Shown here: piece after piece, positions 26,225 through 35,421 of the stretch | Position numbering within the stretch: the first letter of the stretch is position 1 | Layout: each line of letters begins with the position of its first letter | Assembly (NCBI RefSeq): GCF_900996245.1 | Contig: NZ_CAAJGK010000022.1 | Coordinates: 62,001 to 126,000, forward strand | DNA: 64,000 nt | DNA from: Paraburkholderia sp. BCC1886 | Lineage (GTDB): Bacteria > Pseudomonadota > Gammaproteobacteria > Burkholderiales > Burkholderiaceae | Direction: 5' to 3' | Program-made: the position numbers and the translations under genes | Notes under the pieces: generated by a model | Seen by the model: only the letters and a program-made list of their open reading frames with translations | Told to the model about the DNA's origin: nothing | Databases searched by the model: none

Positions 26225-27682
26225 ATGGCTTCTTCGACACCAAACGCCAGCGCCGCCCCGCTGGCCTCAGGTCCCACCGATCCACACGGGCCGACCGGCC
26301 AGCTCGCCACATGGCTTGCCCGCGTTCAGCTCGACGACATCCCGCAAGCCGCGCTTGAACGCGGCAAATATCTCACGCTGGATGGGCTCGGCTGCGCGCT
26401 GGTCGGCGCGCAACTGCCGTGGTCGCGCAAGGCGGTCGAACTGGTGTGCGCGCTGGAAGGCAGCGGCGAATCGAGTCTGATCGGCTGGGGCCGCAAAACC
26501 ACGCCGTCGGCCGCGGCCTTGTTGAACGGCACCTTCATTCAGGGCTTCGAACTCGACGACTTTCATCCGCTCGCGCCGCTGCATGCGGCGTCGGTCGTGC
26601 TGCCTTCGCTGTTCGCCAGCGCCGGCCTGCTGGGCCATGTCAGCGGCGCACGCTTCCTGCTCGCCGCGATGTGCGGTTACGAAGTCGGACCGCGGGTCGG
26701 GCTCGCGTTGCACGGCTCGCAAATGCTGTCGCGCGGCTGGCACTCGGGCGCCGTGTTCGGTACGCACGCGAGCGCCGCGGCCGCCGGCAAGCTGCACGAA
26801 CTGAACGCAGGCGCCTTCGAAGACGCGCTCGGACTCGCCGGCACGCAATCGGGCGGACTGATGGCGGCGCAGTTCGAAGCGATGTCCAAGCGCATGCATC
26901 ACGGCTTCGCGTCGCGTAGCGGTCTGTATGCGGCAGTGCTCGCAGCAGGCGGCTATACCGGCATCAAACGCGTTTTCGAGCGCGACTACGGCGGCTTTTT
27001 GTCGACCTTCGGCGAGGGCCATGCGCCCGACGCGAGCCAGGTGTCGTCGGAACTCGGCGAGCGCTGGGAAACGCCGCGCTACGTCATCAAGCAATACTCG
27101 GCGATGGGGGCCTTGCTCGCGCCCATTGGCGCGGTGCTCGACGTCAGGGCGCGGCGCGGCATCACCGCGGCCGATATCGTGAAGATCGACCTGGAGTGCG
27201 CGAGCGCGGCGTTCCATCACGGCGGCTGGCAGGCCGAGCGGCCGCTCACGCCGATCGGCGCGCAGATGAATATGGCGTACGCCGTCGCGGTGGCCGCGCT
27301 CGACGGCGCGGCGCTGATCAAACAGTTCAGCCCGGAACGGATCGACGCCGACGACGTGTGGGACTTCATGCAAAAAATTACGGTCCGGCACGACGAGGCC
27401 TTCGATTCCGAAGGACCGCTCGCGCGTGGCGCGGTACGCATCCGCTTCACGTTCAGGGACGGTTCAGGCGAGGAATTGCTGCTGCGTCATCCGCAAGGAC
27501 AGCCGCTCGTGCAGGTGTCGAACGAGGGAATTCTCGACAAGTTCCGCACGCTGACCTGCAACGTGATCGACGCGAAGCGCCAGCGGCGCATCGAAGAACT
27601 GGTGCTCGGACTCGAGCGGCTCGCCGACGTGCAGGAACTGATCGACGCATTGGCGCCACCCGTCGCCGACGCGCTTGCCTGA
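26225..27682 (+). CDS. MmgE/PrpD family protein
   Basis: A 485-residue member of the MmgE/PrpD superfamily (2-methylcitrate dehydratase, cis-aconitate decarboxylase and relatives). Visible family features: YLTLDGLGCALVGA near residue 45, FIQGFELDDFHPLAPLHAAS (~105) and MLSRGWHSGAVFGTHASAAA (~170). The two-domain helical/alpha-beta layout and length (~450-490) fit. Enzymes here dehydrate or decarboxylate tri- or dicarboxylates; the exact substrate is unknown. First gene of a five-gene operon. Confidence 0.85.
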   Translation: MASSTPNASAAPLASGPTDPHGPTGQLATWLARVQLDDIPQAALERGKYLTLDGLGCALVGAQLPWSRKAVELVCALEGSGESSLIGWGRKTTPSAAALLNGTFIQGFELDDFHPLAPLHAASVVLPSLFASAGLLGHVSGARFLLAAMCGYEVGPRVGLALHGSQMLSRGWHSGAVFGTHASAAAAGKLHELNAGAFEDALGLAGTQSGGLMAAQFEAMSKRMHHGFASRSGLYAAVLAAGGYTGIKRVFERDYGGFLSTFGEGHAPDASQVSSELGERWETPRYVIKQYSAMGALLAPIGAVLDVRARRGITAADIVKIDLECASAAFHHGGWQAERPLTPIGAQMNMAYAVAVAALDGAALIKQFSPERIDADDVWDFMQKITVRHDEAFDSEGPLARGAVRIRFTFRDGSGEELLLRHPQGQPLVQVSNEGILDKFRTLTCNVIDAKRQRRIEELVLGLERLADVQELIDALAPPVADALA

Positions 27683-27718
27683 CACGCATCCGCGATTCCA
27701 CGCACAAGGAGAGAACGC

Positions 27719-28603
27719 ATGACTGCTGCAGCCACCCTGCGAGCCTTGCTCGCCCAACCCGACATCGTGATCGCCCCCGGCGCGTACGACGGCTTTACTG
27801 CGCGACTCGTGGAGCGTGCCGGCTTTCCTGCGGTCTACATGACCGGCGCGGGCACCTCGGCGCGATACGGTTTGCCCGACTACGGGCTATTGACCATGAC
27901 GGAGATGGTCGGCAATGCGACAACGCTCGCGGACGCCGTGAGCATCCCGGTGATCGCCGATGCCGATACTGGCTACGGCACCGAACTGAACGTGGTGCGC
28001 ACGGTCCGTCATTACGAACGCAGTGGGGCTGCCGCGATTCATATCGAGGACCAGGTGGCGCCGAAGCGCTGCGGGCATCTCGAGGGCAAGGAGATCGTCT
28101 CGCGCGAAGAGTTCGTGGCGAAGATCCGTGCGGCGGTGTTCGCGCGTCGCGATCCGGATTTCCTGATCATCGCGCGCACCGATTCGCGCGCGGTGAGGGA
28201 TCTCGACGAAGCGATCGCGCGGGCGAACCTGGCGCTGGAGGCAGGCGCCGACATGGCTTTCGTCGAAGCGGTGCAGTCGCTCGACGAACTTGCTGCCGTG
28301 CCGCAACGTGTGCACGGCCCCTGTCTGCTGAACGTGGTGCGTGGCGGCAAGACACCGAACATCGACCTGCGCACGGCCAACGAACTGGGCTACCGTCTCG
28401 CGATTCTGCCGAGCCTGCTGATCGGCGAGATTGCCGACGCGTGCATGCGCGCGCTGGGTCAGTTGAAGGCGACCGGTCAACCGCCGGCGCTCGCCGATGG
28501 GCCCACGCTGCAGGAGCGCTTCCGGCAATTGGGCGCAAGCGAGTGGGACGACATGCGCACGCGCTTTCGCTCCGCGACGCTTCAGACTGCCGGGTCGGAG
28601 TGA
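27719..28603 (+). CDS. Isocitrate lyase/PEP mutase family lyase (methylisocitrate or dimethylmalate lyase-like)
   Basis: A 294-residue TIM-barrel carbon-carbon lyase. The DADTGYG metal-binding motif lies near 80-86, and the catalytic KRCGH loop has C118, which is diagnostic of cleaving lyases rather than mutases. After KRCGH the sequence reads LEGKE; as I recall, PrpB has RPNK-type residues here and dimethylmalate-lyase-type proteins have LxGK, so a PrpB identity is not assured. Expected chemistry is retro-aldol cleavage of a 2-hydroxy-acid to pyruvate or succinate plus a small acid. It starts 36 bp after the MmgE/PrpD stop and ends 3 bp before the LeuC-like gene. Confidence 0.85.
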   Translation: MTAAATLRALLAQPDIVIAPGAYDGFTARLVERAGFPAVYMTGAGTSARYGLPDYGLLTMTEMVGNATTLADAVSIPVIADADTGYGTELNVVRTVRHYERSGAAAIHIEDQVAPKRCGHLEGKEIVSREEFVAKIRAAVFARRDPDFLIIARTDSRAVRDLDEAIARANLALEAGADMAFVEAVQSLDELAAVPQRVHGPCLLNVVRGGKTPNIDLRTANELGYRLAILPSLLIGEIADACMRALGQLKATGQPPALADGPTLQERFRQLGASEWDDMRTRFRSATLQTAGSE

Positions 28604-28606
28604 ACG

Positions 28607-30022
28607 ATGAAAGGCCAGAACACGACCGCCAGAACGCTGTTCGACAAGATCTGGGACACGCACGTGGTCGCGGACCTGGGCGAGGGCTGGGCGCTGCTGC
28701 ATATCGACCGCCATCTGCTGCACGATCTGTCCGGCACCGCGGGCTTATACGAACTGGCGCAGCGCAAGCTGCCGGTGCGTAATCCCGAACTCGCTTTTGC
28801 GACCCCCGATCATGCCGTGTCGAGCGCGCCGGGCCGCACCGGCGACACCTTCGCGGGCGGCGCGCGGCTCTATCACGGTCTGCGGCAACTGGCGTCCAAA
28901 GCGCAGATCAGACTGTTCGATCTCGGGCAGCCCGGGCAAGGCATCGTTCACGTGATGGCGCCGGAGCTGGGCATCGTGCAGCCGGGCAGCACGCTGATTT
29001 GCGGCGACAGCCACACCTGTACGAACGGCGGGCTGGGCGCGCTCGCGTTTGGTGTCGGCTCGTCGGAGGTGGCCCATGCACTCGCGACGCAAACGCTCCT
29101 GCAGCAGCGGCCGAAAACCTTACGCCTCTGGTTCGACGGGACGCTCGCGCGCGGCGTCAGTGCGAAGGACCTGATCCTGCATGTCATCGGCAAGCTCGGG
29201 GCCGATGCCGGCACGGGCTACGCGGTCGAATATGCGGGCCCCGCGATCCGTGCGCTCGACATCGAAGCGCGCTTGACGCTCTGCAATCTGTCGATCGAAC
29301 TGGGCGCGAAGATCGGCATGATCGCGCCCGACGAAAAAACCATCGACTGGCTCGAAGGCCGCGCTTACGCGCCGTCCGGTGCCGACCTGCAAGCGGCGCG
29401 CGCGTACTGGCGCTCGCTGCCCTCCGACGACGGCGCCCGCTTCGATCGCGAAGCGCGCTTCGACGTGAGCGGGATCGCACCGACCCTCACCTGGGGCACC
29501 AGCCCCGAACACACGATGGCGGTGGACGGCATCGTCCCGAATCCCGCGGATGCGCCCGACGCGATGCGGCAGGAAGCGTGGCAACGCGCGCTCGACTACA
29601 TGGGGCTGACGCCGGGCGCGGCGCTGATCGGCACGCCCGTGGATTGGGTGTTCATCGGCTCGTGCACGAACTCGCGGCTGCCGGACTTGCGGGTGGCGGC
29701 GAGCATCGTGCAGGGCCGCAGGGTTGCGGCCCACGTGACCGCGTGGGTCGTGCCCGGATCGGAGACCATCAAACGCGAAGCGGAAGCCGAAGGGCTGGAC
29801 CGTATTTTCATCGAGGCCGGCTTCGCGTGGCGCGAGCCCGGTTGCAGCATGTGCGTGGCGGCCAACGGCGAGCAGATTCCGCCGAAGGCCCGTGCCGTGT
29901 CCACGTCGAACCGGAACTTCGTCGGCCGCCAGGGGCCGGGCGCGCGCACGCATCTGGCCAGTCCCGCGATGGCCGCCGCCGCGGCAATCGCGGGCGCCAT
30001 CGTCGATATCAGGAGTCTGTAG
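28607..30022 (+). CDS. Aconitase-family hydratase, large subunit (LeuC-like)
   Basis: A 471-residue LeuC-type protein. Cluster-binding cysteines are C353 (GSCTNS) and C413/C416 (GCSMC), so the [4Fe-4S] site is intact. Substrate-loop elements CGDSHTCTNGG and NRNFVGRQG are present. True LeuC isomerises isopropylmalate, but here the partner genes are an MmgE/PrpD protein and a lyase rather than leuB/leuA. A catabolic hydratase/isomerase role (as dimethylmaleate hydratase or a homologue) is likely. The LeuD-like subunit starts 2 bp after its stop. Confidence 0.87.
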   Translation: MKGQNTTARTLFDKIWDTHVVADLGEGWALLHIDRHLLHDLSGTAGLYELAQRKLPVRNPELAFATPDHAVSSAPGRTGDTFAGGARLYHGLRQLASKAQIRLFDLGQPGQGIVHVMAPELGIVQPGSTLICGDSHTCTNGGLGALAFGVGSSEVAHALATQTLLQQRPKTLRLWFDGTLARGVSAKDLILHVIGKLGADAGTGYAVEYAGPAIRALDIEARLTLCNLSIELGAKIGMIAPDEKTIDWLEGRAYAPSGADLQAARAYWRSLPSDDGARFDREARFDVSGIAPTLTWGTSPEHTMAVDGIVPNPADAPDAMRQEAWQRALDYMGLTPGAALIGTPVDWVFIGSCTNSRLPDLRVAASIVQGRRVAAHVTAWVVPGSETIKREAEAEGLDRIFIEAGFAWREPGCSMCVAANGEQIPPKARAVSTSNRNFVGRQGPGARTHLASPAMAAAAAIAGAIVDIRSL

Positions 30023-30024
30023 CC

Positions 30025-30675
30025 ATGGAAAAAGTCTCGCTCATCGACGGGCCGGCCGCGCCCTTGCTGCGCGCGAACGTCGATACCGATCTCATCATCC
30101 GCATCGAGCGGCTGACGTCGACGCCGCGCAGCGAACTCGGCCCTTATGCATTCGAAGCGCTGCGCTATCGCGACGACGGCAGCGAAGAGCCGTCGTTCGT
30201 GCTGAACCGGCCGCCGTTTCGCGGTGCGCCGATCCTGCTGGCAGGCGCGAATTTCGGCTGCGGGTCCTCGCGCGAGGGCGCGGTGTCCGCGTTGTGGGGC
30301 ATGGGCATTCGCTGTGTGATTGCGGAGAGCTTCGGCGATATTTTCCGCAACAACTGTTTTCAGAACGGCTTGCTGCCGGTTCGCCTGCCGGCCGACGCAG
30401 TGCGTTTGCTCGGCGACGAATGCAGCGACGGCGCGTCGATGTCGATAGACCTGGCGCAGCAGATCGTTCGCTCACCGGGCGGTCGCGAATTCCCATTCGA
30501 GATCGAAGCACTGCGGCGCGATGCGCTGTTGCGCGGCCTCGATGAAATTGCCCAGACCCTGCTGCGCGAGCCGGAGATTGCAGCGTGGCAGCAGCGTGAC
30601 CGCTTGCAGCGGCCCTGGCTGTGGAACGTGTCGGCGTCGGCGGCGAGGCCAACGGCCACGAGCGAATCCGTCTGA
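30025..30675 (+). CDS. Aconitase-family hydratase, small subunit (LeuD-like)
   Basis: A 216-residue swivel-domain subunit. The LeuD signature GANFGCGSSREGAVSAL (~74-90) and ESFGDIFRNNCFQNGLLPV (~100-118) are clear. N-terminal NVDTDLIIR corresponds to the DTD motif of LeuD. Length is typical (~200-215). It would complete the active site of the LeuC-like subunit immediately upstream. Confidence 0.88.
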   Translation: MEKVSLIDGPAAPLLRANVDTDLIIRIERLTSTPRSELGPYAFEALRYRDDGSEEPSFVLNRPPFRGAPILLAGANFGCGSSREGAVSALWGMGIRCVIAESFGDIFRNNCFQNGLLPVRLPADAVRLLGDECSDGASMSIDLAQQIVRSPGGREFPFEIEALRRDALLRGLDEIAQTLLREPEIAAWQQRDRLQRPWLWNVSASAARPTATSESV

Positions 30676-30718
30676 ACCGCTACCGCGCCTTTGCATAAAA
30701 CAGAAGAAGGAGACAGGC

Positions 30719-32197
30719 ATGTCATCGTCCAATGACGCGATGGGTCATGCGCCGCCGGCCGTCGCTGCGCAACAGGCGCGTGCGCGTGCCGCGGCGAGTC
30801 AGGCCGTGCTGATCGGTGCGCGACTCGATCGTCTGCCGGTCGGTAAAACGATCTGGCTGCTGGTGGTGCTGATTTCACTCGGCGGTTTCTTCGAGTTCTA
30901 CGAGCTGTTCTCGACCGCTTATATCGCGCCGGGCATCGTGCGCTCGGGCGTACTGTCGGCGACCACGCAGGGCTTCTTCAGCATGAACGGTATCGCCGCG
31001 TTCATTGCGGCGGCGTTCGCCGGACTATTGGTCGGCACGCTGCTGTTCGGCTCGATTGCCGACCGGTTCGGGCGCCGCCCGGTGTTCACCTTCGCGTTGC
31101 TCTGGTACACGCTGTCCGCGGCGATCATGGCGTTCCAGAGCACGCCGCCCGGCCTGAACTTCTGGCGCTTCATGGTAGGCATCGGGCTAGGCGTCGAACT
31201 GGTGACTATCGACAGCTATGTCAGCGAACTCGTGCCCAAGCACTTTCGCGGCCGCGCCTTTGCGCTGAACCAGGTGGTCACGTATCTCGCGGTTCCCGCG
31301 ATAGCGTGTCTGGCGTGGCAACTGGTGCCGCTCGCGCCGCTGGGTCTGGACGGCTGGCGTTGGGTCGTGCTGATCGGTTCGGTGGGCGCGGTGTGCATCT
31401 GGGCGATCCGCCGGCGCATTCCGGAGAGCCCGCGCTGGCTCGCCGAAAACGGTCAGAGCGAGCGCGCCGAGGCGGTGATGAGCGCGCTCGAACAGCGGAT
31501 CGAGCGGGAAAGCGGCCGCCCTTTGCCTGCCCCCGAGGTCGATGTGGAAGTGCCGTCATTGGGTGCCGGCAGCGGTGAACGAGGGCAGTTCAGCGAGATA
31601 TTCCGGCCCGCGTACCTGCCGCGAACGGTGATGCTGAGTCTGTTCCACGTCTTCCAGACCGTCGGGCTCTACGGCTTTTCGAACTGGGTGCCGACGTTTC
31701 TGATGAAGCAGGGCTTCGAGGTGACCACGAGTCTCGCCTACACGATCGGCATTACGCTCGTGATGCCATGCGGCCCGTTGCTGGCGATGTCGTATGGCGA
31801 TCGTTTCGAGCGCAAATGGCAGATGGTCGCGTCCGCGTTGCTGGTGGCGCTTGCCGGTTTGTGTTTTGCGCAGGCGCGCAGCGCGGTCGGCATCGTCGTG
31901 ACCGGGGCGCTGGTGACCTTGGGCGCCACGACGCTCTCGTATAACTTTCACGCGTACCAGTCGGAGCTTTATCCCACCCGAGTCCGCGCGCGGGCGGTCG
32001 GTTTCGTCTACTCGTGGAGCCGGTTGTCCGGCATCTTCAGCGGCTTTCTCGTGTCGTATGCATTGAGCCGTGCCGGTGTGCCGGGTGCGCTGATGCTGAT
32101 AGCCGGATGCATGGGGATGGTCGCGCTGGTGATTGCATTGCTCGGCCCCGCGACGAAGGGCAAGTCGCTGGAGTCGCTGGAGTCACTCACGCGTTGA
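30719..32197 (+). CDS. MFS transporter, putative organic-acid importer of the MmgE-lyase-LeuCD operon
   Basis: A 492-residue 12-helix carrier with a cytosolic N-terminal tail of ~50 residues. It shows SIADRFGRRPVF (loop 2-3) and RRIPESPRWLAENG after helix 6, as in sugar-porter/SV2/NiaP-like carriers. AGAAGGAGA before the ATG at 30719 gives a strong ribosome-binding site. Placement as last gene of the operon, 43 bp after the LeuD-like gene, suggests it imports the pathway substrate. It is similar in type to the MFS protein at 8928-10370. Confidence 0.85.
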   Translation: MSSSNDAMGHAPPAVAAQQARARAAASQAVLIGARLDRLPVGKTIWLLVVLISLGGFFEFYELFSTAYIAPGIVRSGVLSATTQGFFSMNGIAAFIAAAFAGLLVGTLLFGSIADRFGRRPVFTFALLWYTLSAAIMAFQSTPPGLNFWRFMVGIGLGVELVTIDSYVSELVPKHFRGRAFALNQVVTYLAVPAIACLAWQLVPLAPLGLDGWRWVVLIGSVGAVCIWAIRRRIPESPRWLAENGQSERAEAVMSALEQRIERESGRPLPAPEVDVEVPSLGAGSGERGQFSEIFRPAYLPRTVMLSLFHVFQTVGLYGFSNWVPTFLMKQGFEVTTSLAYTIGITLVMPCGPLLAMSYGDRFERKWQMVASALLVALAGLCFAQARSAVGIVVTGALVTLGATTLSYNFHAYQSELYPTRVRARAVGFVYSWSRLSGIFSGFLVSYALSRAGVPGALMLIAGCMGMVALVIALLGPATKGKSLESLESLTR

Positions 32198-32227
32198 GCC
32201 CGTGCACGGTGCCGGGCGGCGCTTCGA

Positions 32228-33142
32228 TCAGGCGCGGCGGTTGGCGGTCGAGGGGCTCTTGCGAGCGGGTTTCTTCGTCTCGTTCACCTCGTGCGGCACG
32301 TCGTGAATGACCTGGCCCGTGCGCAACGTGTCGATGGAGTCGACCGTCATATCGGTCACGATGCGGCTGCGTTCCGGCGATACCGTGATGGTCAGGCGCT
32401 GCACCGGTTGGCGGTCGGTGTCGTAGACGAGGCGCGTGGTGCGCAGAAGCGGCATGCCGACTTCGGTGCCGAACCAGACCGCGTAAGTCGGGTCCGCGGC
32501 TACCGCGGTGATCTCCTGAATGACGCGGCCGAACTCGATGCCCTGACTCATCAGGATTTCGAAAAGTGCGCGCTTTTTCAGGCTCGCCGCAGTGACGGCT
32601 TTGCTGTAGCGGCCGGGCACCCACGCGTCGGACACCATCACCGTTTCGCCGCCGCGTTTGCGCAGCCGTACGGCATGCACCGCCTCACCATCGGCCTCGA
32701 GTTGCAACTGGGCGGCGATAGGCGCGGGCGGTGTGACGAGTTCGACCTGGATGACTTCGACCTGAGTCTCGTCGGCGGCTTTTTGCAGCGACTCGACGAA
32801 GCCGAGCGTCGCCGCCTGACGCGGTACCGGCAGATCGCCGCGCACGAAGGTGCCGAGCCCCTGACGGCGTTGTACGAAACCTTGCGCTTCGAGATCGGCG
32901 AGCGCGCGTCGTGCGGTAATGCGCGATACCGCGAAGTACGTGCACAGGTCTTCTTCGCGCGGAATCATGCTGCCTGCCGGATAGGCTCCCGTGACGATGC
33001 GCTCGCGCAGCACGACGAACATCTGGCGATGCAGCGAGGTGCCGCGCGTTCGGGCGAGCGTGGGAGCAGTCGAGTCGGACATCGTTGGGACCAGTAGCGT
33101 AGGACGGAAGGGCGACGAGGCGCGCAGAAGAATAGATGACAC
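32228..33142 (-). CDS. GntR-family (HutC/UTRA type) transcriptional regulator
   Basis: A 304-residue regulator from GTG 33142, which has GAGGT seven bases upstream; a later ATG at 33082 would give 284 residues with a weaker site. N-terminal winged HTH (MIPREEDLCTYFAVSRITAR, then ALADLEAQGFVQRRQGLGTF), then a C-terminal UTRA ligand-binding domain, plus an unusual basic tail (NETKKPARKSPSTANRRA). It is convergent with the MmgE-lyase-LeuCD-MFS operon and co-directional with the flavoprotein gene upstream. It probably senses the operon substrate. Confidence 0.88.
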   Translation of the reverse strand: MSSILLRASSPFRPTLLVPTMSDSTAPTLARTRGTSLHRQMFVVLRERIVTGAYPAGSMIPREEDLCTYFAVSRITARRALADLEAQGFVQRRQGLGTFVRGDLPVPRQAATLGFVESLQKAADETQVEVIQVELVTPPAPIAAQLQLEADGEAVHAVRLRKRGGETVMVSDAWVPGRYSKAVTAASLKKRALFEILMSQGIEFGRVIQEITAVAADPTYAVWFGTEVGMPLLRTTRLVYDTDRQPVQRLTITVSPERSRIVTDMTVDSIDTLRTGQVIHDVPHEVNETKKPARKSPSTANRRA

Positions 33143-33207
33143 GGGCGCGACCTCAAAACCGGATGATGATATACCGTCATAGCAATAGTCTCAATGCTGC
33201 CGCAGGC

Positions 33208-34506
33208 TCACACGGTGCCCAGTATGCCGAGCCAGGCCTGCCCGATCACTTCGTGTGACGCATCGGCGTTAGGCGGATGAAACGCGCCGGCCCGCACGTC
33301 GCGATACAGCCGCTCCAGTTCCGCGCGTTTGGACAGCGCACCCGCGCCGGCAATCTGCAGCGACAGGTCGACCACGCGCACCGCGCCATCCACGGCGTGC
33401 TGCTTCGCGGCGAGCAGCCGCGCGATCCAGGGCTCGTCGGCGGGATAACCGGCCCACCAGCGATCCGCGACACGTTCGAGCAACGCTTCGATGCTGTCGA
33501 GTTCGATCGCGGCCTCGGCGACGGTCTTCTGCGTGAACGGCTTGTACGCGTAGCTTCGGCCCTGCAGCAGCGCGGACGAACGGCTCTTCGCCGAAACGAG
33601 CGCGAGATCGAATGCGCGCTTCGCCACACCGAAATACACGGCCGCGAGACCGGGCAGGACGGCGCCGAGAATGCCGTCGACGAACGGGTCGTTGGGCACG
33701 CCCGCCGGCAGCACGCGGATCACGCGATCGGCGGTCGCGACCACGCCTTCGAGCAAGGTGTCGTCGCTTTGCGTCGCGCGCAGGCCGAGCGTGTCCCAGG
33801 TTTTCACCGTGCGATGTCCCGGCGCGTCGCGTCGAATGAACGCATGCACGATCTTCGGATGATCCGGGTCCGAATCGTCTTTTCCATGCACGCCGAGCCA
33901 GTCCCACGCGGGCGCGAGCGAGGTGAAGATCTTGCGGCCCTCGAAGCGGTAGCTGCCGTCCCCGAGCGGTGTCGCCTTCACGAACGAATGCGCAAGCCCG
34001 AGGTCGTTGCCCGGCTCGCCGTGACCGGCCGCGAATACTTTGCCGGCGGCGGCTTCGCTGAGAATCCATCTGGCCGAATCATCGCCGTGTCGCAACAGAT
34101 GCAGCGCCGCGCCAATCCAGTATTGATGCATGTTCAACGCGAGCGCAGTGGCGGGCGCGCGGCTCGCGAGCCGCACCTGTTCGCGGATCAGTTCGGGCAG
34201 CGTCAGACCCAGGCCGCCCAGTTCGACCGGCACGCTGGCGCGCAGAAAACCGGCCTGCTTGAGTTCGTCGAGGTCTTCGGCGAAGAAACGGTTCTCCTGG
34301 TCGTACGACGCGGCGCGCAAGCCGATGCGTTCGAGCAGGTCGTCGGATAAAAGCGCTTTGCTTGCTTGCCGCGAGGAGCGGTCGTGCGCCGCGGGGTGTG
34401 TCGATGCATGCGTCGATTCATGCGCCGCGTCATGCGGCGCTGTCGCGGGCGGGGCGAAATCGGCCAGACGCAAAGACGTGTCGTACTCCAAGGCTGTGCT
34501 CACCAT
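33208..34506 (-). CDS. Acyl-CoA dehydrogenase-like flavoprotein (monooxygenase/desulfurisation type)
   Basis: A 432-residue protein of the acyl-CoA dehydrogenase fold. LKQAGFLRASVPVELGGLGL, GHGEPGNDLGL and FEGRKIFTSLAPAWDWLGVH are typical of the branch containing DszC/SfnB-like FMNH2-dependent monooxygenases as well as true dehydrogenases. A low-complexity His/Ala/Ser segment follows residue ~20. GGAGA lies 6 bases before the ATG. It is downstream of the AhpD-like gene (24 bp) and may be co-transcribed with it and gntR. Confidence 0.8.
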   Translation of the reverse strand: MVSTALEYDTSLRLADFAPPATAPHDAAHESTHASTHPAAHDRSSRQASKALLSDDLLERIGLRAASYDQENRFFAEDLDELKQAGFLRASVPVELGGLGLTLPELIREQVRLASRAPATALALNMHQYWIGAALHLLRHGDDSARWILSEAAAGKVFAAGHGEPGNDLGLAHSFVKATPLGDGSYRFEGRKIFTSLAPAWDWLGVHGKDDSDPDHPKIVHAFIRRDAPGHRTVKTWDTLGLRATQSDDTLLEGVVATADRVIRVLPAGVPNDPFVDGILGAVLPGLAAVYFGVAKRAFDLALVSAKSRSSALLQGRSYAYKPFTQKTVAEAAIELDSIEALLERVADRWWAGYPADEPWIARLLAAKQHAVDGAVRVVDLSLQIAGAGALSKRAELERLYRDVRAGAFHPPNADASHEVIGQAWLGILGTV

Positions 34507-34530
34507 TCGGGTCTCCTGTGCAGCGTCGGG

Positions 34531-35100
34531 TCAGGCGAAATACCGGTCGTCGGGCAACACGCCGGTACTGATGAAAATGCGATTGGTGTGGTTGAACCAC
34601 GACGCGGTTTCCACCGCTTCCAGAATCGCCGGTTCGGACAGGCCTTCGCGACGCAGCCGCTCGAAGTCCGCGTGATCGACGCTGCGCGGGTTCTGCGTCA
34701 CCTTGAGCGCAAGGTCGGCGAGTGCCTGCTCGCGTGAAGTCAGCGATGCGAAGTGAAGGTCGGTCGCGACGCGGCGTGCTTTCGCGTGGTCGTCGAGCGC
34801 CGCGCCGAGCGCGTGCGTGTGATGCAGCGCGCACAGACCGCAGCCGTTGGCGGTGGAGACGACCACGGCGATCAGCTCACGTTCGGCGAGCGGCAAGGTG
34901 CTGCCGGTCGCGCTGAACAATTGCTCGAAGTAACGGACGAAACGGCGCGCCGTGTCCGGATTCAGCGACAGCGCGCGAATCCAGTTGTCGCCACCGTGTG
35001 CTTCGACCAGCTTGCTGATATCGTCCGGCAGCGACTCGGGATCGGCCGCGCCGAGTCTGGAAATAGGTGCTTCTGTTCGACTGTCGAGAACTACTGTCAT
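34531..35100 (-). CDS. AhpD/carboxymuconolactone-decarboxylase-like peroxidase-related protein
   Basis: A 189-residue all-helical AhpD-like protein. The redox motif C87-G-L-C90-A-L-H-H94 is complete, as in alkylhydroperoxidase D and related peroxidases. An upstream in-frame start at 35304 would add 68 residues rich in His and Arg that look non-coding; the ATG at 35100 is chosen. It is immediately upstream of the acyl-CoA dehydrogenase-like gene; such pairing is common, probably to handle peroxide from the flavoprotein. Confidence 0.85.
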   Translation of the reverse strand: MTVVLDSRTEAPISRLGAADPESLPDDISKLVEAHGGDNWIRALSLNPDTARRFVRYFEQLFSATGSTLPLAERELIAVVVSTANGCGLCALHHTHALGAALDDHAKARRVATDLHFASLTSREQALADLALKVTQNPRSVDHADFERLRREGLSEPAILEAVETASWFNHTNRIFISTGVLPDDRYFA

Positions 35101-35206
35101 ATCGACGCTCCTGGTAGAGTCCGTTGCACAACGAGGCGGATGCAGTCGATAGTGGTGGCAGTTGCGCGCGTACGCCAATAACGATTTGGCATTTGCAAAG
35201 CGGTGC

Positions 35207-35250
35207 GGATGCAATGCGGGTGCAATGCGGGTGCAATGCGAATGCAATGC
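35207..35250 (+). repeat. Four tandem 11-bp units, consensus GGGTGCAATGC
   Basis: Units at 35207, 35218, 35229 and 35240 read GGATGCAATGC, GGGTGCAATGC twice, and GAATGCAATGC. They lie in the 321-bp spacer between the divergent AhpD-like and TPR genes. The 11-bp period is about one helical turn. Nothing else in the spacer is recognisable. Confidence 0.85.
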
Positions 35251-35421
35251 GGCGCGATCGGCAAAAGAGCGATGCAATCGCAGGCTTGGGATCTGCGCGA
35301 GCATGGCCTGAGCGATTCGAACAGACGGACTGCTATGCTCGCGGCACCGAGTTCATGCAAGCCGACGCGGCATCCCGCGAAACGCGCGCATGAAAAAAAG
35401 CTCTCAACGCGCTAATCCGAC

